This document shows, piece by piece, positions 1 through 9,789 of a stretch of DNA of 64,000 nucleotides. The stretch lies in assembly GCA_018806915.1 (NCBI GenBank), contig JAGKQI010000105.1, positions 4,030,001-4,094,000 on the forward strand, written 5' to 3'. Under the pieces are notes generated by a model. That model searched no databases and had not been told where the DNA came from. It worked only from the letters and a program-made list of their open reading frames with translations. Position 1 is the stretch's first letter. The number at the start of each line of letters is the position of its first letter. The DNA comes from Phytophthora colocasiae (lineage: Eukaryota > Oomycota > Peronosporomycetes > Peronosporales > Peronosporaceae). The translations under genes were made by a program, and so were the position numbers.

Positions 1-690
1 CCACCACATAAAGTTTTGACGGAACGGTTCACACGTGGCATACCGTTCGTAGAACGCTGCGTCTTGACCATAGCGTTCTCACTGGAGTGTCCCATGCGAG
101 CGTGCCAGAGCTCCCACTGACTATGAACCCCGGCATACTCCACGAAGCACACCTCTTCCTGCTCACAGTCTAGCCAGGCCTTGCCGACCTTCTTTCCTGA
201 AGCAATCGCGCAAGTCTTTCCCCAAATAATACATGAGGAACGCTGGAACTCCACGGTTAAACCGTTCTCCGCAAGCTTCCCCACCGACAGCAACCGTCTG
301 TCGAGTCCCGGGATGTAAAGCACCTCCATCATCTTGATGCGCTTACCGTTCATACCCGTCAGCTTGACCGTTCCTTTCCCTGCAACACGTAGTTTTTTCC
401 CGTCTGCAATCGTTACCTCGATCCCCGAGACCGTTCCTTCGAAGTCGAATAGGTCTCCACGATGTGGCGTCATGTGCGATGTCGCACCACTGTCAATTAG
501 CCACCCGGCGAGGCGTTCCTCGCCCACGGCAAACACTTCGTCATCCGTGTCACCGTTCTTCCTTGGGCAGTCTCGCTTCATGTGCCCGACTTAGTCACAC
601 CTGAAACACTTGCCCTTAAAACCGTTACCGTTATGTCTTGAACCGTTACCTGTCGCGAAGTCGGTGAAACTTTGGTTTCGCGGAGCAGGA
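1..690 (-). pseudogene. Ty1/copia pol fragment (zinc knuckle, protease, start of integrase)
   Basis: Read on the minus strand this is the Gag-Pol junction of a copia polyprotein. In order it shows a CCHC zinc knuckle (CFRCD, stop, VGHMKRDC, about 560-605), the aspartic protease motif DSGATSHM (about 475-500), and the GAG-pre-integrase motif LWHARMGHSS near 85-115. A TAA stop interrupts the knuckle where the family normally has a sense codon, so this copy cannot make an intact polyprotein. The frame runs off the left edge of the window, so integrase, RT and the 3' LTR lie outside. It is probably the downstream part of the copia element whose gag is at 17729-18322; the two parts are now separated by nested insertions. 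That link is inferred from strand, order and family. Confidence 0.85.
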
Positions 691-1980
691 GCATTTAGTG
701 AACCCTAGTTATACGACTACTGAAAAGGGGTTTTCAGAATCGTACAACGGTAGGTTGGCGTGTGGTACCTTGCGGTATCCTCGTGGGTTCGTTGTCTTCG
801 GAAATATGACCCTCGCCGGAGTCTGAGAATGTGTTGTGCAGAGAAGTTGGGGTTCCCTTGGAGTCTGGTGTCGGTATTCAGGAAATCCTTCCAGGAGCGC
901 TTGGGAGTCGGAATCTCTGGGAACCAAGATGGTTTCCAGGAAGTCGGCGGTCGAAAAGAGGTTACTATACCAGAGAAAATCTGAAATCGGTGTCTGAATA
1001 TCACAAATCCAGAACCGAGATACCTGACTTTCAGAGATAAACAACCAATATACAGAGTTCGAAAATATACAAATATATATACAGCCGTTCTTATTCTTTC
1101 TAGGCCCTTGAACGGTGGGCTAACACTCCAGGTCAACTAGGGACTTGCTACCAGACACCTGGTCTGTCTGGTATCCCTTTACGTTCGCGCACCACCCTCT
1201 AGTATAGAGGGAAAAATATAAACCAATACAATCGGCTATATATAACAGTCTACCTTGCACTCTGAAAATGACTGTCTAGTTTCCAGAGCCTGTCCAAACG
1301 AGCAATATGAAATGGGCTACCGCTAGAGACAAAACAAACGACCCAACTAGGATATGGAATAGGCGGGTCCTTTCAGGTCTCTACGTTACCTGATCTCCAC
1401 CTAAGGGGATTGAATTTGGTGGAGATCACACGACGTACGTGATGACGCAGTGGCTTGGATACCTCTCAACCGGACTTGTGCAGTAGCAAGCAAATTGAAC
1501 TCTGTTTATCGTTTATCTTCCTCATAACTATCATATCTTTCTGGTATCTCTCTTCTTCTTGTCATCTTTTGCGTCCTTTCAGCAGTCAGTCTTCATATGT
1601 CAGGTACACGTGGCTCTTGTATACATAAGATATCTTGACTTGATCTCAGTATGCAGTCTGTACAGCCGATCTCGATGGGTTGACAGGTAGAGACGTCATT
1701 ACGGGGGATGTGCAGGTCAGTAATCACTTGAATGCGTGACTTGAACTTGGGTTCACTTGGTTTTAGTATGGTCTTGGATCTTCGGTGGTTTCAGAGTCTG
1801 GTATCCTGGTTTTCAGAGTCTGATATCACTTGGTTTTCAGAGTCTTGGTCACTCAGAGTTAGAGATACCAGAGTCTTGAATACGAAACCAGAGTACGGAG
1901 CACCAATGCTACAACGTACATGAAGATCTTGAGGGTTGCGCGGGTGCGCGGCGTCCGGCGCGCGATACTTGGTCTCTGCG
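691..1980. other. unassigned repeat-derived DNA, no gene
   Basis: No convincing gene. The stretch has short imperfect repeats of GGTTTTCAGAGTCT type (about 1790-1890), an AT-rich TATA-like patch near 1208-1245, and a hairpin with 11-bp arms at 1391-1401 and 1418-1428 (TGATCTCCACC / GGTGGAGATCA). Together with 17352-17696 it lies between the two halves of the copia element. It is probably part of another insertion or a diverged LTR, but no terminal repeats or target duplication could be matched. Confidence 0.4.
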
Positions 1981-2391
1981 TGTAACGGGGTTACACGGCG
2001 CTGCGCGCCTTGGCTACAGTTGGTGTGGTACACATCGACTAGCACAGGTCACAGATCTGTGTATGACACATCGTGTTTCCCACACGTCACATATGTAGCC
2101 ACTTGTTGGCAGTTAGCTCAGAGCCACACATTGCATTTAGACTAGGATTTAGTATGTTAGATACTAAATCCGTTACATTTAGGATTAGGGCAATAAAATC
2201 AATAAAAATCAGTTTGCATTTTACATAATTAGTGTTAGTTCCTTTATTATAGGGACACTGATTGTGAGAGTCCCGTATTTAGTGGACTACTTGGTTCTTA
2301 TATAGAACCGAAGGCTAGTGCCTTGCAAGTAGGACTCTACGAGTCAACCAAACTTCCTCTGTGCCGTGCACACCTACGCAGCCCCGCTGCA
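1981..2391 (+). repeat. 5' LTR of gypsy copy 1
   Basis: 411 bp, TG...CA ends, preceded by target duplication CTGCG. It contains a TATA-like TATATAG within the short palindrome GGTTCTTATATAGAACC (about 2291-2307), a plausible core promoter. It matches 9359-9769 except at about seven positions. Confidence 0.95.
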
Positions 2392-2393
2392 TC

Positions 2394-2402
2394 TGGTAGC
2401 AC
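2394..2402 (+). promoter_or_regulatory. primer-binding site of gypsy copy 1
   Basis: TGGTAGCAC starts two bases after the LTR. The first eight bases, TGGTAGCA, would pair with a tRNA ending UGCUACCA, as initiator tRNA-Met does. The same PBS occurs in gypsy copies 2 and 3. Confidence 0.7.
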
Positions 2403-2448
2403 TGGTAGTCAATCCAACTCCTGAGTTGAAGACTGTTTCTCTGTGAGA

Positions 2449-3300
2449 ATGGAGCCAGAAGCATACGCTCACTTGACTCCGAGTCAGCGGGACACGCTTA
2501 ACAAGCTTACGTCCTTGCTGGGCCCTGAAGGTATGGCGCACCTTGCGTCTCAAGGGCCGGAGGCCGTCAACGCGCGCCTGGAGGCATTTGCCTCGTACGA
2601 GAACGCTCTCGTTGAGCACATTCAGCGGAATGTAAAAGGAGTTAATCCCGCTCCGAGAGCTAAGCCCGTCACGCTCAGCGTGAAGACCTTTCACGGGCAC
2701 GAAGGAGAGAACCTCCTCTTGTGGACCCGAGAGGTCGAAATGGCCATGGGGGCCGCTATGCTCCAGTTGGAAGGCCAACGCGTGGCGTTCGCCATCTCTA
2801 AGCTCGAAGGTCGAGCACGAGAATGGGCCTTGACGTCTGGGACGTCGGTAGAAATGGCCTTCCCCACTTGGGGTGAGCTTAAGGCCAAGCTTACTCAAGT
2901 GTTTGCTCCACCTAACCAGGCGTATCGCGTGCGGTCACGCTTCCTTGCTTGCCAACAGGGCAAGAAGGATCTGGTGGACTATGTCCAAGAGCTGCGCACG
3001 CTCATTGCTGGCATGGCTGCCGACCCTCTACCTGAGGTGGTCGCCGTGACCGTCTTCATGGAAGGCTTACGAGCTGGCGTGGCCAGGACGGAGGCATTCC
3101 GTCAGAATCCTCGCAGCTTCGAGGACGCTGTTAGCGTGGCATTGAATGCTGAACACAACTTTAAGTTGTCGAGGGTCGGTGCTAACAGCACAGGGTCCGG
3201 GGAACCCGAGCCCATGGACCTCAGCTATGCTGAAGATGAAGTAGCCGAGCTACGAGCTGCGGTGCAGCGTATGAGCACTGTGGTAGTCCCACACACCTGA
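2449..3300 (+). pseudogene. gag: gag of gypsy copy 1, broken at the zinc knuckle
   Basis: Retrotransposon capsid protein. The start is ATG at 2449 ([13 protein letters not shown]); the in-frame GTG just upstream is not used. The retrotrans_gag core includes the typical stretch [20 protein letters not shown]. The frame ends at TGA 3298-3300 in what should be the CCHC knuckle. In the -1 frame the second half of the knuckle (HLRPNC) and the C-terminal tail continue to TAG at 3402-3404. Copy 2 shows the same frame break and keeps CYTCGSPH before it, so a one-base loss was probably present in a common ancestor. Copy 1 has additionally lost about 15 nt of the knuckle. Confidence 0.85.
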
Positions 3301-3382
3301 GGCCCAACTGCCCTCTGCGCAAAGAGCGCGCCGGCCAGACTGGTCGCAACCCTGCCGCGGGTCCCGCTTCGGGCTCTGCCCA

Positions 3383-3424
3383 GGGAAACGACGGCTCCCA
3401 GTAGACGCGGGGCGGTCTACTGGG
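3383..3424 (+). promoter_or_regulatory. putative -1 ribosomal frameshift site at gag-pol junction
   Basis: GGGAAAC at 3383-3389 is a canonical X XXY YYZ slippery heptamer, in register with the ancestral gag tail frame (CAG GGA AAC). A 7-nt spacer follows. Then comes a perfect 10-bp stem, CCCAGTAGAC (3397-3406) with GTCTACTGGG (3415-3424), around an 8-nt loop. The gag TAG stop lies inside the stem. A -1 shift here enters the pol frame. In copy 2 the heptamer is mutated to GTGAATC and a TGA appears. Confidence 0.6.
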
Positions 3425-6400
3425 GAAGAACTGAGTTCTGCAGTGCGTGAGAGGCACTGGGGCTCAGCCCCGAAGAGCTCCGTGCTCTTGAACACGGAAC
3501 GTGTGAGCAAGCAGGGCTTGCTGGTCGTCCATGTGGACGTGAAGGGCTTCGAGAAGCCGTGGATCGTGTTGATCGATTCAGGAGCGTCTAGCAACTACGT
3601 CAGACGCTCCACCGTTGAGGGTAGTCAGCAATATGCTGAGGCGCTTCGAGCGCGAAGAGGTGACACCGTCACTGTCCGTCTAGCGACGGGCGTCCGTGTC
3701 ACGGCAGCCAAGGTCCCCATGGACCTACGGCTGAAGTTCCTGGACTTCGACAGCGTAGAACGCTGCTTGGTCTTGGACCTGGATTCGAGGTACGACCTCA
3801 TCCTTGGTATGGCGTGGCTGGAGCGCCACGAGCCATGGATTGACTGGAGGTCGAAGACCTTAGGTGCTACGCACTTCTCTCCTAGTGAAGCTTTGGCGAG
3901 TCATGAACCCACCTCTGCTAGGAAGCAGAAGCGCTATTGGCGCGAGCATCGAGCCGAGTCGGCTATGATGCTGGAAGTCGGTGTGTCCGAGTTGGTGGAC
4001 AGCACCGAGTGCGAGGACCGCAGTCCTGTTGAGCGCGTAGCGCTGGTTGACAGTGAGTCAACGTGTGGGCAAAGCTCACGTAACCCCTGTGGGGCGGCAC
4101 GTACTCCGCTGAGCGACATCGGTCATCGACCGAGTGGATCGCTGAGTGGCACTGACACTGGGCCTGAAGGGGCCGAAACCTGTGCGGCGGCACGTACTCC
4201 GTCTAGTGACGTCGGCGGTAGACCGAGTCAGTCACTGAGTGTCACTGAGAGAGGCCGAAACTTGTGCGGCGGCACGTACTCCGTTGAGTGGACGCTCGTC
4301 GGCTAGACGACGACGTCGTAAGGCCCTTTGGGCGAGACGCTCTGCGTCTGAGTCATCCGTGACGTCGAGTGCCGACGCACAGGAGGGCTGTGGACAGCTA
4401 TACAATTTGGTTGATGGAGTGGACGGCAGTGCCGAAGGCAGCGTCCGGCTGGACGAACTGCCGAGTGTTGACAAGCTCCTTGAGCTAGAGGAGATGTCCT
4501 TCGCCGACTTTGGCGATGCCTTGAAGGCTGGCGAACTCGCCGAGGTGGTCATCGTTCGACCTGAGGAGGAGTTAAACTCGTCGCCCCTCGTTGACGAGTC
4601 CGTCTTGGCCGAAGTCAAGAAGGCGTTGAACGCCAGGAGTGGATCGGAGATCCTCAAGAATCCCTCGGATCCCTTCTACTCCTTGTTGAAGGAATATGGA
4701 GACGTTGTCTCGAAGGAACCACCGAGTGGCCTGCCTCCTGACCGAGGCGTTCGTCATGAGATCGACTTAGTTCCCGGAACTAAATACTGCGTGACCCGGC
4801 AGTGGCCTCTTCCTAAAGAGCAATGCGACGTCATTGACGCCTTCTTCCGTGCGAAGCACGCGGCGGGTCTCGTGCGCGAGAGCAAGTCTACGCACTCCGC
4901 GCCAACGTTCTGTGTCAGAAAGCCGAATGGCAAGTGGCGTATCGTTCACGCTTTTAACAAGCTCAACGCTGCCACGATTCCGGCGCAGACGCCGATTCCT
5001 AGGAAGGATGTTCTTCAGAACAACATGGTGGGTTGCACCATGTACAGTGCGCTCGACTTAGTCGATGGCTACTATCAGCTGCTCATGCGAGCCAGTGATA
5101 TTCCGCTTACAGCGGTGAGCACCCCGAGCGGTATGCTCTGGGAGTGGCTCGTCATGCCCCAAGGGCTCTCGAATGCGCCTGCAACGTTCAATCGTCTAGT
5201 GACGCAGCTGTTCAGGCCCCTGCGGGCATTCGCACAGACGTACTTTGACGACGTGTTCGTCCACAGTCAGGCCGAACACGGCAAGACTGACGTTGAGGTG
5301 CACGTGGAACACGTGAGAGCTGTGCTCGAGTGCATGCGCACGAACAAGTTGTACGCCAACGCAGACAAGTGCGTCTTTGGCGCGGAAGAAATCCCCTTCC
5401 TAGGGTGCTTCATTGGGAAGCATGGCCTTCGTGCTGATCCAGCAAAGGTCAAGGCCATTGTGGACTGGCCGGTTCCCTTGAACCAGAAGGACTTGCGTAA
5501 GTGGCTGGGCTTGGCCAACTACTTGCACAAGTATAGCGAGAACTACGCTGAGTTGGCTCGGCCACTGACGGATCTCCTTAAGAAGGATGCCGAGTGGTTA
5601 TGGCGTGCCGAGCACGAGAATGCGTTCACTTGCATCAAGGATAGCCTGCTTCAGGCACCGATACTGGCGTTGCCAGACCCTGATCGTCCGTTCATCGTCG
5701 TCTGTGACGCCTCGGACTTTGCCATCGGCAGTGCTTTGCTACAAGCGGACGCCGACGGGCGCGAACGCGTCATTGCGTTTGAATCTCGGCAGCTCAAGGC
5801 TGCTGAGAAGAACTACCCAGTTCATGACAAGGAGCTACTTGCGATGAAGTACGCTCTCGTCAAATTCAGGGTTCACCTGCTCGGCTCCAAGCCGTTTGTG
5901 ATCTACACGGATCATGCGTCACTACGCACAGCGACGCAGTCGCCTCACCTCTCGCAGAGGATGGCCCGGTGGCTCTCCTTCTTTGCGGAGTATAACTTCG
6001 AGGTGAAGTACAAGCCTGGAAGGCAGAACGTCCTCGCTGACGCGTTATCACGTCGCCCGGACTATGAGTTATCTCATGTCACCTCGGTGACGTCGTCCGT
6101 GACGGACATGGTTCGAGCAGCGTACGCTCAGGACGACTCTTGTGTCGCGCTGCTTCAAGCTCTAGGGAGCGATGAGTTTAAGGACTCAAAGGTGACTCTG
6201 TCACGACGCCTAAAGGCGAGGCTCCAACGCTATAGCCTGGGAGGCGGTCTGCTGTACTACAGCACGGGTCAGGATGACCCACCACGTGTGGTGGTTCCTC
6301 ACGATGAGGACCTGAAGTATCGTATCCTCTATGAGGCCCACGACACGCCCACAAGCGGCCACCTCGGTCGCGAGAAGACCTACGGCTCGGTGAGCTCCCT

Positions 6401-8039
6401 GTACTGGTGGCCGAAGATGTACAAGTGGGTCAGCACATATGTGCACACGTGCGAGACGTGTCAGCGGGTTAAACCCTCGCCGCATGCGGCAGCGCCTTTG
6501 GCGAGCTTGCCTGTACCCTCTGGGTGTTGGCAGTCCATGAGTATGGACTTCGTGTTTGGCCTGCCGAAGGATACGGCAGGCAACACGGGCGTTGTGGTCT
6601 TTGTTGACCGTCTGAGCAAGATGGCTCACCTAGCGGCTGTGCCGGACACCGTCGATGGCGCTGGTACAGCGACGATCTTTATCGATCGGGTCTTCCGCCA
6701 GCATGGGCTGCCAGAGACCATTGTCTCGGATCGAGACCCCCGTTTCACGGGTCACTTCTGGACGTCCGTCTTTAAAGTGCTTGGCACTCGACTGGACATG
6801 TCCACGACGGATCATCCGCAGACCGACGGTCAGACTGAACGCGTCAATCGCGTCTTGGAGGACATCCTCCGCAGCATATGCGCTGAAACGCCGAAGCGTT
6901 GGAGCGCTATGCTTCCTCTCGTGGAGTTCTCCATGAACAATGCGGTGCATGCCTCGACAGGCTTCACCCCGTTCTACGTGAACGGACTTGCGCATCCGCG
7001 CGTCCCTCTCACTCCGCCACGCGGTGACCTCGGGCTTAGTGGGGGAGAGGCTATGCCGTCGCTCGACGCCGAGCTTGCTGATATCAGCCCTTCTGCTGTG
7101 CGTAAACAAGTCGATGACTTCCTCTCGGTGAGATTGAGCGTATTACGCCGTGTGCGTGACGCGATGGCCAAAAGCCAAGACGTTCAGAAGGAACAAGCTG
7201 ATGCAAAAGGCAGAGGCAATATGTGGGAATTTAAGGTCGGTGACCAAGTTTTATTAAACGCTAAGAACCTACCTACACATGCAGTGTCGAGTGTCTTTAA
7301 GACGAAATTGCGTCCGCGCTTCATCGGACCGTTTACGGTCGTGGCCAAGAAGGGCCTGGCATACACGCTTGACTTGCCAAAGCGGATGCGAACACACCCC
7401 GTGTTCTACGTCGGCTTGCTTAAGCCATATCGGGATCCCGCGGGGGTGAACGCGGAGGCGCTGGCGCCGACGGCACGCGCCCAGGCTGCGTCATCTGCAG
7501 CAGCAACGTCACCTGACCCCGCAGCTCAGCGAGCTGAAGCTCCTGCTGATGCAGGCGAGCGGTCAGGGACTGAGGCCCTTCGAGCCAAGCCACTCGGCTC
7601 TCAATCTCCTCCATGTCGTGAGCGAGACGGGCATGTGAATGCCAAACGCTCTCCACGTTCCCTTGAAGGGACTGAGTCTGACTCTGGAGAGTACCGATCG
7701 AGTGATCGAGTTGGTACCAGGCGCGATGCGACAGATAGCGCTCATCACACTCATCGAGTACTGCGTTCCGCAGCGAATCGGCCTCCTCCGCCGTTGCTCG
7801 ATGAGCAGGGGACTCCCCACTACCACGTGGAGCGCCTGATGGCGCGGCGTCGCCATCGTAGTCAAAACCAGTATCTGGTGAAGTGGCGTGGGTATCCTCA
7901 TTCCCAAAACTCGTGGGAGTTTGAAGGGCCCCTGAGGCAGGACTGCCCTGACGTCGTGGACGCTTTTGATCGCGAAGGTCGGAGGCGCCCGAAGGGCTCG
8001 AGGTCGACCACTCGGTCGACACCCGCTTCTCACCACTAG
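3425..8039 (+). pseudogene. pol: pol of gypsy copy 1 (PR-RT-RH-IN-chromodomain), one frameshift
   Basis: Domains in order: aspartic protease (VLIDSGAS, then LILGMAWLERHE); a repeat-rich linker; reverse transcriptase with YFDD at 5241-5252; RNase H (FIVVCDASDFAIG); an HHCC integrase zinc finger (HLGREKTYG ... CETCQRVK); the DDE integrase core (SMDFVFGLPK ... IVSDRDPRFTG ... HPQTDGQTERVNR); and a C-terminal chromodomain (NQYLVKWRGYPHSQNSWEF, about 7820-7960). The frame is broken once, near 4245-4275. The third linker repeat is 82 nt from the second instead of 93, an 11-nt loss. Downstream the frame is open for 1,266 codons to TAG at 8037-8039. The integrase-to-chromodomain linker (about 7440-7800) does not resemble that of copy 2. 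Confidence 0.95.
4082..4300 (+). repeat. in-frame 93-bp tandem repeats in the PR-RT linker (copy 1)
   Basis: Units encode the motif C(A/G)AARTP followed by a Ser/Gly/Pro-rich tail ending in TDTGPEG-like residues. GTACTCC landmarks fall at 4101, 4194 and 4276. The first spacing is 93 nt (31 codons); the second is 82 nt, which breaks the frame. Copy 2 has about five units of the same repeat. Confidence 0.8.
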
Positions 8040-9423
8040 TGTGAGAAGCTGACGGACTAGCAGCCGAGCTCAGGCTCTGGTCCGTGGCTGGCATAGCCAG
8101 CGAGTCTCCCTCGGAGACTGGAGGAGCGTCCTGCGAAGCAGGGAGGGTGGTCTGAGAGGCAGGAGCCACTGCCGTTGTGTGGCGAGGAAAGCGGCCAGGC
8201 CGCACGCGTACCTTCGCGTACTGGAAGAGTAGACCTCGAGCGAGGCGGACGTCCACCTCGGCGCAGCTCTCCATGAGCCGGTCAAACGACGCGAGCTTCC
8301 GTGAAGCCTCGGCCCAGGTGGCCACATGGACCATGTAGTCCCGGGTGGTCTCTCCGGTTTGGAGCAGGAGTGGATAAGTCCTCATCTGAGGCACGGACTC
8401 CCGTCGTCGTTGCTTATCTAAGCGTTGCCGATACTCGGCGAGTGTGCACACCTGCGGGGTCAAGAAACGCTCATGGAGCCCCTGCCGCTGCTGAGTCTCA
8501 GCCACTGTGCGAGGAGGTCCGCCTATGGTGTAACCATGCAGGTTTGGCTGGGCCATCAATTGTTTCACCTGCTCTGCAGGGTCACGAGGCTCGAAGCCGT
8601 AGTCGCGCCGCGACGAAGTCCCTACGATACTCCGAGGAACCGGTCGACGCGTCCCTGGGGGACTGCTCATGGAGGCCTCCTGCGCCTCATCGAGCGGGTT
8701 GGAGATCGTCACCTCTACGCCTCCGGGCGGCTCGGGCTCATCGCGAGCAGGAAGTGGTGGCGCGTCGCGCAAGGCGTTGAGCACCAGGCTCGAGGGTCCC
8801 TCAGGGAACGGATTGGGCTGTCGCAATTGCCGTGGAATGGAATACCGACGCGGATCGCGTGGAGAGCGCTGCTCAGATCGAGTCGTCCGAGGGCTCGTAG
8901 GAGCAGGAGACACAGGGGCATCGCCCGGTACGGACTCCTCGTAGTCCACTTCGATCTCGCCGTCCTCGGCAGGAGAGCGACGCAGGTCGCGCGTCGGCGA
9001 CGCTGTCGTGTACTCGAACGGCGAGCCACCACTACCACTTGTGGTCGGGCTGCTCTTGAACATCGCTCCGTAGCGAAGGCGAGACGCCGCGAAGTACTCC
9101 GAGACGGAGAGCGTGAGAGGAGCCGGGGGCTCAGGCAGGGAAGCGCGGAGGCGCTGAGGCTGTGACGCCAGAACACGAGAGGCCCGAGGAGTGGTAGGCT
9201 CGCTGGGGCGAATGGGAGAATGTGCTCGTTGAGCCAGCGCGCACGCGCACTCTCGTCGAGAGAGTTCTTTTATCGGAAAGTTGCCGGTGACAGGCCTTGA
9301 CAAGGCAGTTATGTCTGCAGTTGTAGATACTGCGTATCCACGGTTTGGTGGGGGAGGGTGTAACGGGGTTACACGGCGCTGCGCGCCTTGGCTACAGTTG
9401 GTGTGGTACACACCGACTATCAC
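7420..9423 (-). CDS. long antisense ORF in gypsy copy 1, function unknown
   Basis: 667 codons open on the strand opposite pol. The ATG at 9421-9423 lies inside the 3' LTR. The frame crosses the polypurine tract, the 1.3-kb region unique to copy 1, the chromodomain and the pol linker, and stops at 7420-7422. The product is Pro/Ser/Arg-rich at the N-terminus. A more ordered middle follows (about residues 240-400, including LHERFLTPQVCTLAEYRQRL and TYPLLLQTGETTRDYMVHV). A heptad-rich coiled coil closes it (about 570-640, including LHQQELQLAELRGQVTLLL). Internal Met codons allow later starts. Not recognised as any family. The coiled coil is encoded opposite the pol linker that differs from copy 2, so the unit may have been acquired as a module. 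A chance ORF in GC-rich DNA remains possible. Confidence 0.5.
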   Translation of the reverse strand: MIVGVYHTNCSQGAQRRVTPLHPPPPNRGYAVSTTADITALSRPVTGNFPIKELSRRECACALAQRAHSPIRPSEPTTPRASRVLASQPQRLRASLPEPPAPLTLSVSEYFAASRLRYGAMFKSSPTTSGSGGSPFEYTTASPTRDLRRSPAEDGEIEVDYEESVPGDAPVSPAPTSPRTTRSEQRSPRDPRRYSIPRQLRQPNPFPEGPSSLVLNALRDAPPLPARDEPEPPGGVEVTISNPLDEAQEASMSSPPGTRRPVPRSIVGTSSRRDYGFEPRDPAEQVKQLMAQPNLHGYTIGGPPRTVAETQQRQGLHERFLTPQVCTLAEYRQRLDKQRRRESVPQMRTYPLLLQTGETTRDYMVHVATWAEASRKLASFDRLMESCAEVDVRLARGLLFQYAKVRVRPGRFPRHTTAVAPASQTTLPASQDAPPVSEGDSLAMPATDQSLSSAASPSASHTSGEKRVSTEWSTSSPSGASDLRDQKRPRRQGSPASGALQTPTSFGNEDTHATSPDTGFDYDGDAAPSGAPRGSGESPAHRATAEEADSLRNAVLDECDERYLSHRAWYQLDHSIGTLQSQTQSLQGNVESVWHSHARLAHDMEEIESRVAWLEGPQSLTARLHQQELQLAELRGQVTLLLQMTQPGRVPSAPAPPRSPPRDPDMA
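9342..9358 (+). other. polypurine tract of gypsy copy 1
   Basis: GGTTTGGTGGGGGAGGG abuts the TG of the 3' LTR: the plus-strand primer site for reverse transcription. Confidence 0.85.
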
Positions 9424-9769
9424 ACGTCACAGATCTGTGTATGACACATCGTGTTTCTCACACGTCACATATGTAGCCACTTGTTGGCAGTTAGCTCAGA
9501 GCCACACATTGCATTTAGACTAGGATTTAGTATGTTAGATACTAAATCCGTTACATTTAGGATTAGGGCAATAAAATCAATAAAAATTAGTTTGCATTTT
9601 ACATAATTAGTGTTAGTTCCTTTATTATAGGGACACTGATTGTGAGAGTCCCGTATTTAGTGGACTACTTGGTTCTTATATAGAGCCGAAGGCTAGTGCC
9701 TTGCAAGCAGGACTCTACGAGTCAACCAAACTTCCTCTGTGCCGTGCACACCTACGCAGCCCCGCTGCA
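9359..9769 (+). repeat. 3' LTR of gypsy copy 1
   Basis: 411 bp, followed directly by the target duplication CTGCG (9770-9774). It holds the start codon of the antisense ORF. Confidence 0.95.
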
Positions 9770-9789
9770 CTGCGGGTATATATTGTGAA

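Larger units (their letters stand above)
1981..9769 (+). mobile_element. Ty3/gypsy chromovirus, copy 1, full length
   Basis: A complete LTR retrotransposon of 7,789 bp. It has 411-bp LTRs beginning TGTAACGGGG and ending CCCCGCTGCA, a PBS two bases after the 5' LTR, a purine tract just before the 3' LTR, and a perfect 5-bp target duplication CTGCG (1976-1980 and 9770-9774). The internal order is gag, protease, RT, RNase H, integrase, chromodomain, which defines a chromovirus. The LTRs differ at about seven positions by eye, so insertion was not very recent. Gag and pol both carry frame lesions. About 1.3 kb between the pol stop and the 3' LTR, absent from copy 2, is spanned by a long antisense ORF. 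Confidence 0.96.

Noticed and set aside
2374..2898. Antisense frame opposite gag of copy 1
   Set aside because: Shadow of the gag reading frame; no domain, and stops appear where gag composition changes.
3285..3300. Programmed -1 frameshift at the gag zinc knuckle
   Set aside because: The break is shared by copies 1 and 2, but no slippery heptamer or following stem is present; an inherited one-base deletion is simpler.
8425..9165. 246-codon plus-strand frame in the 3' region of gypsy copy 1
   Set aside because: Arg-rich, low-complexity translation of the complement of the longer antisense ORF; no ordered segment or homology seen.
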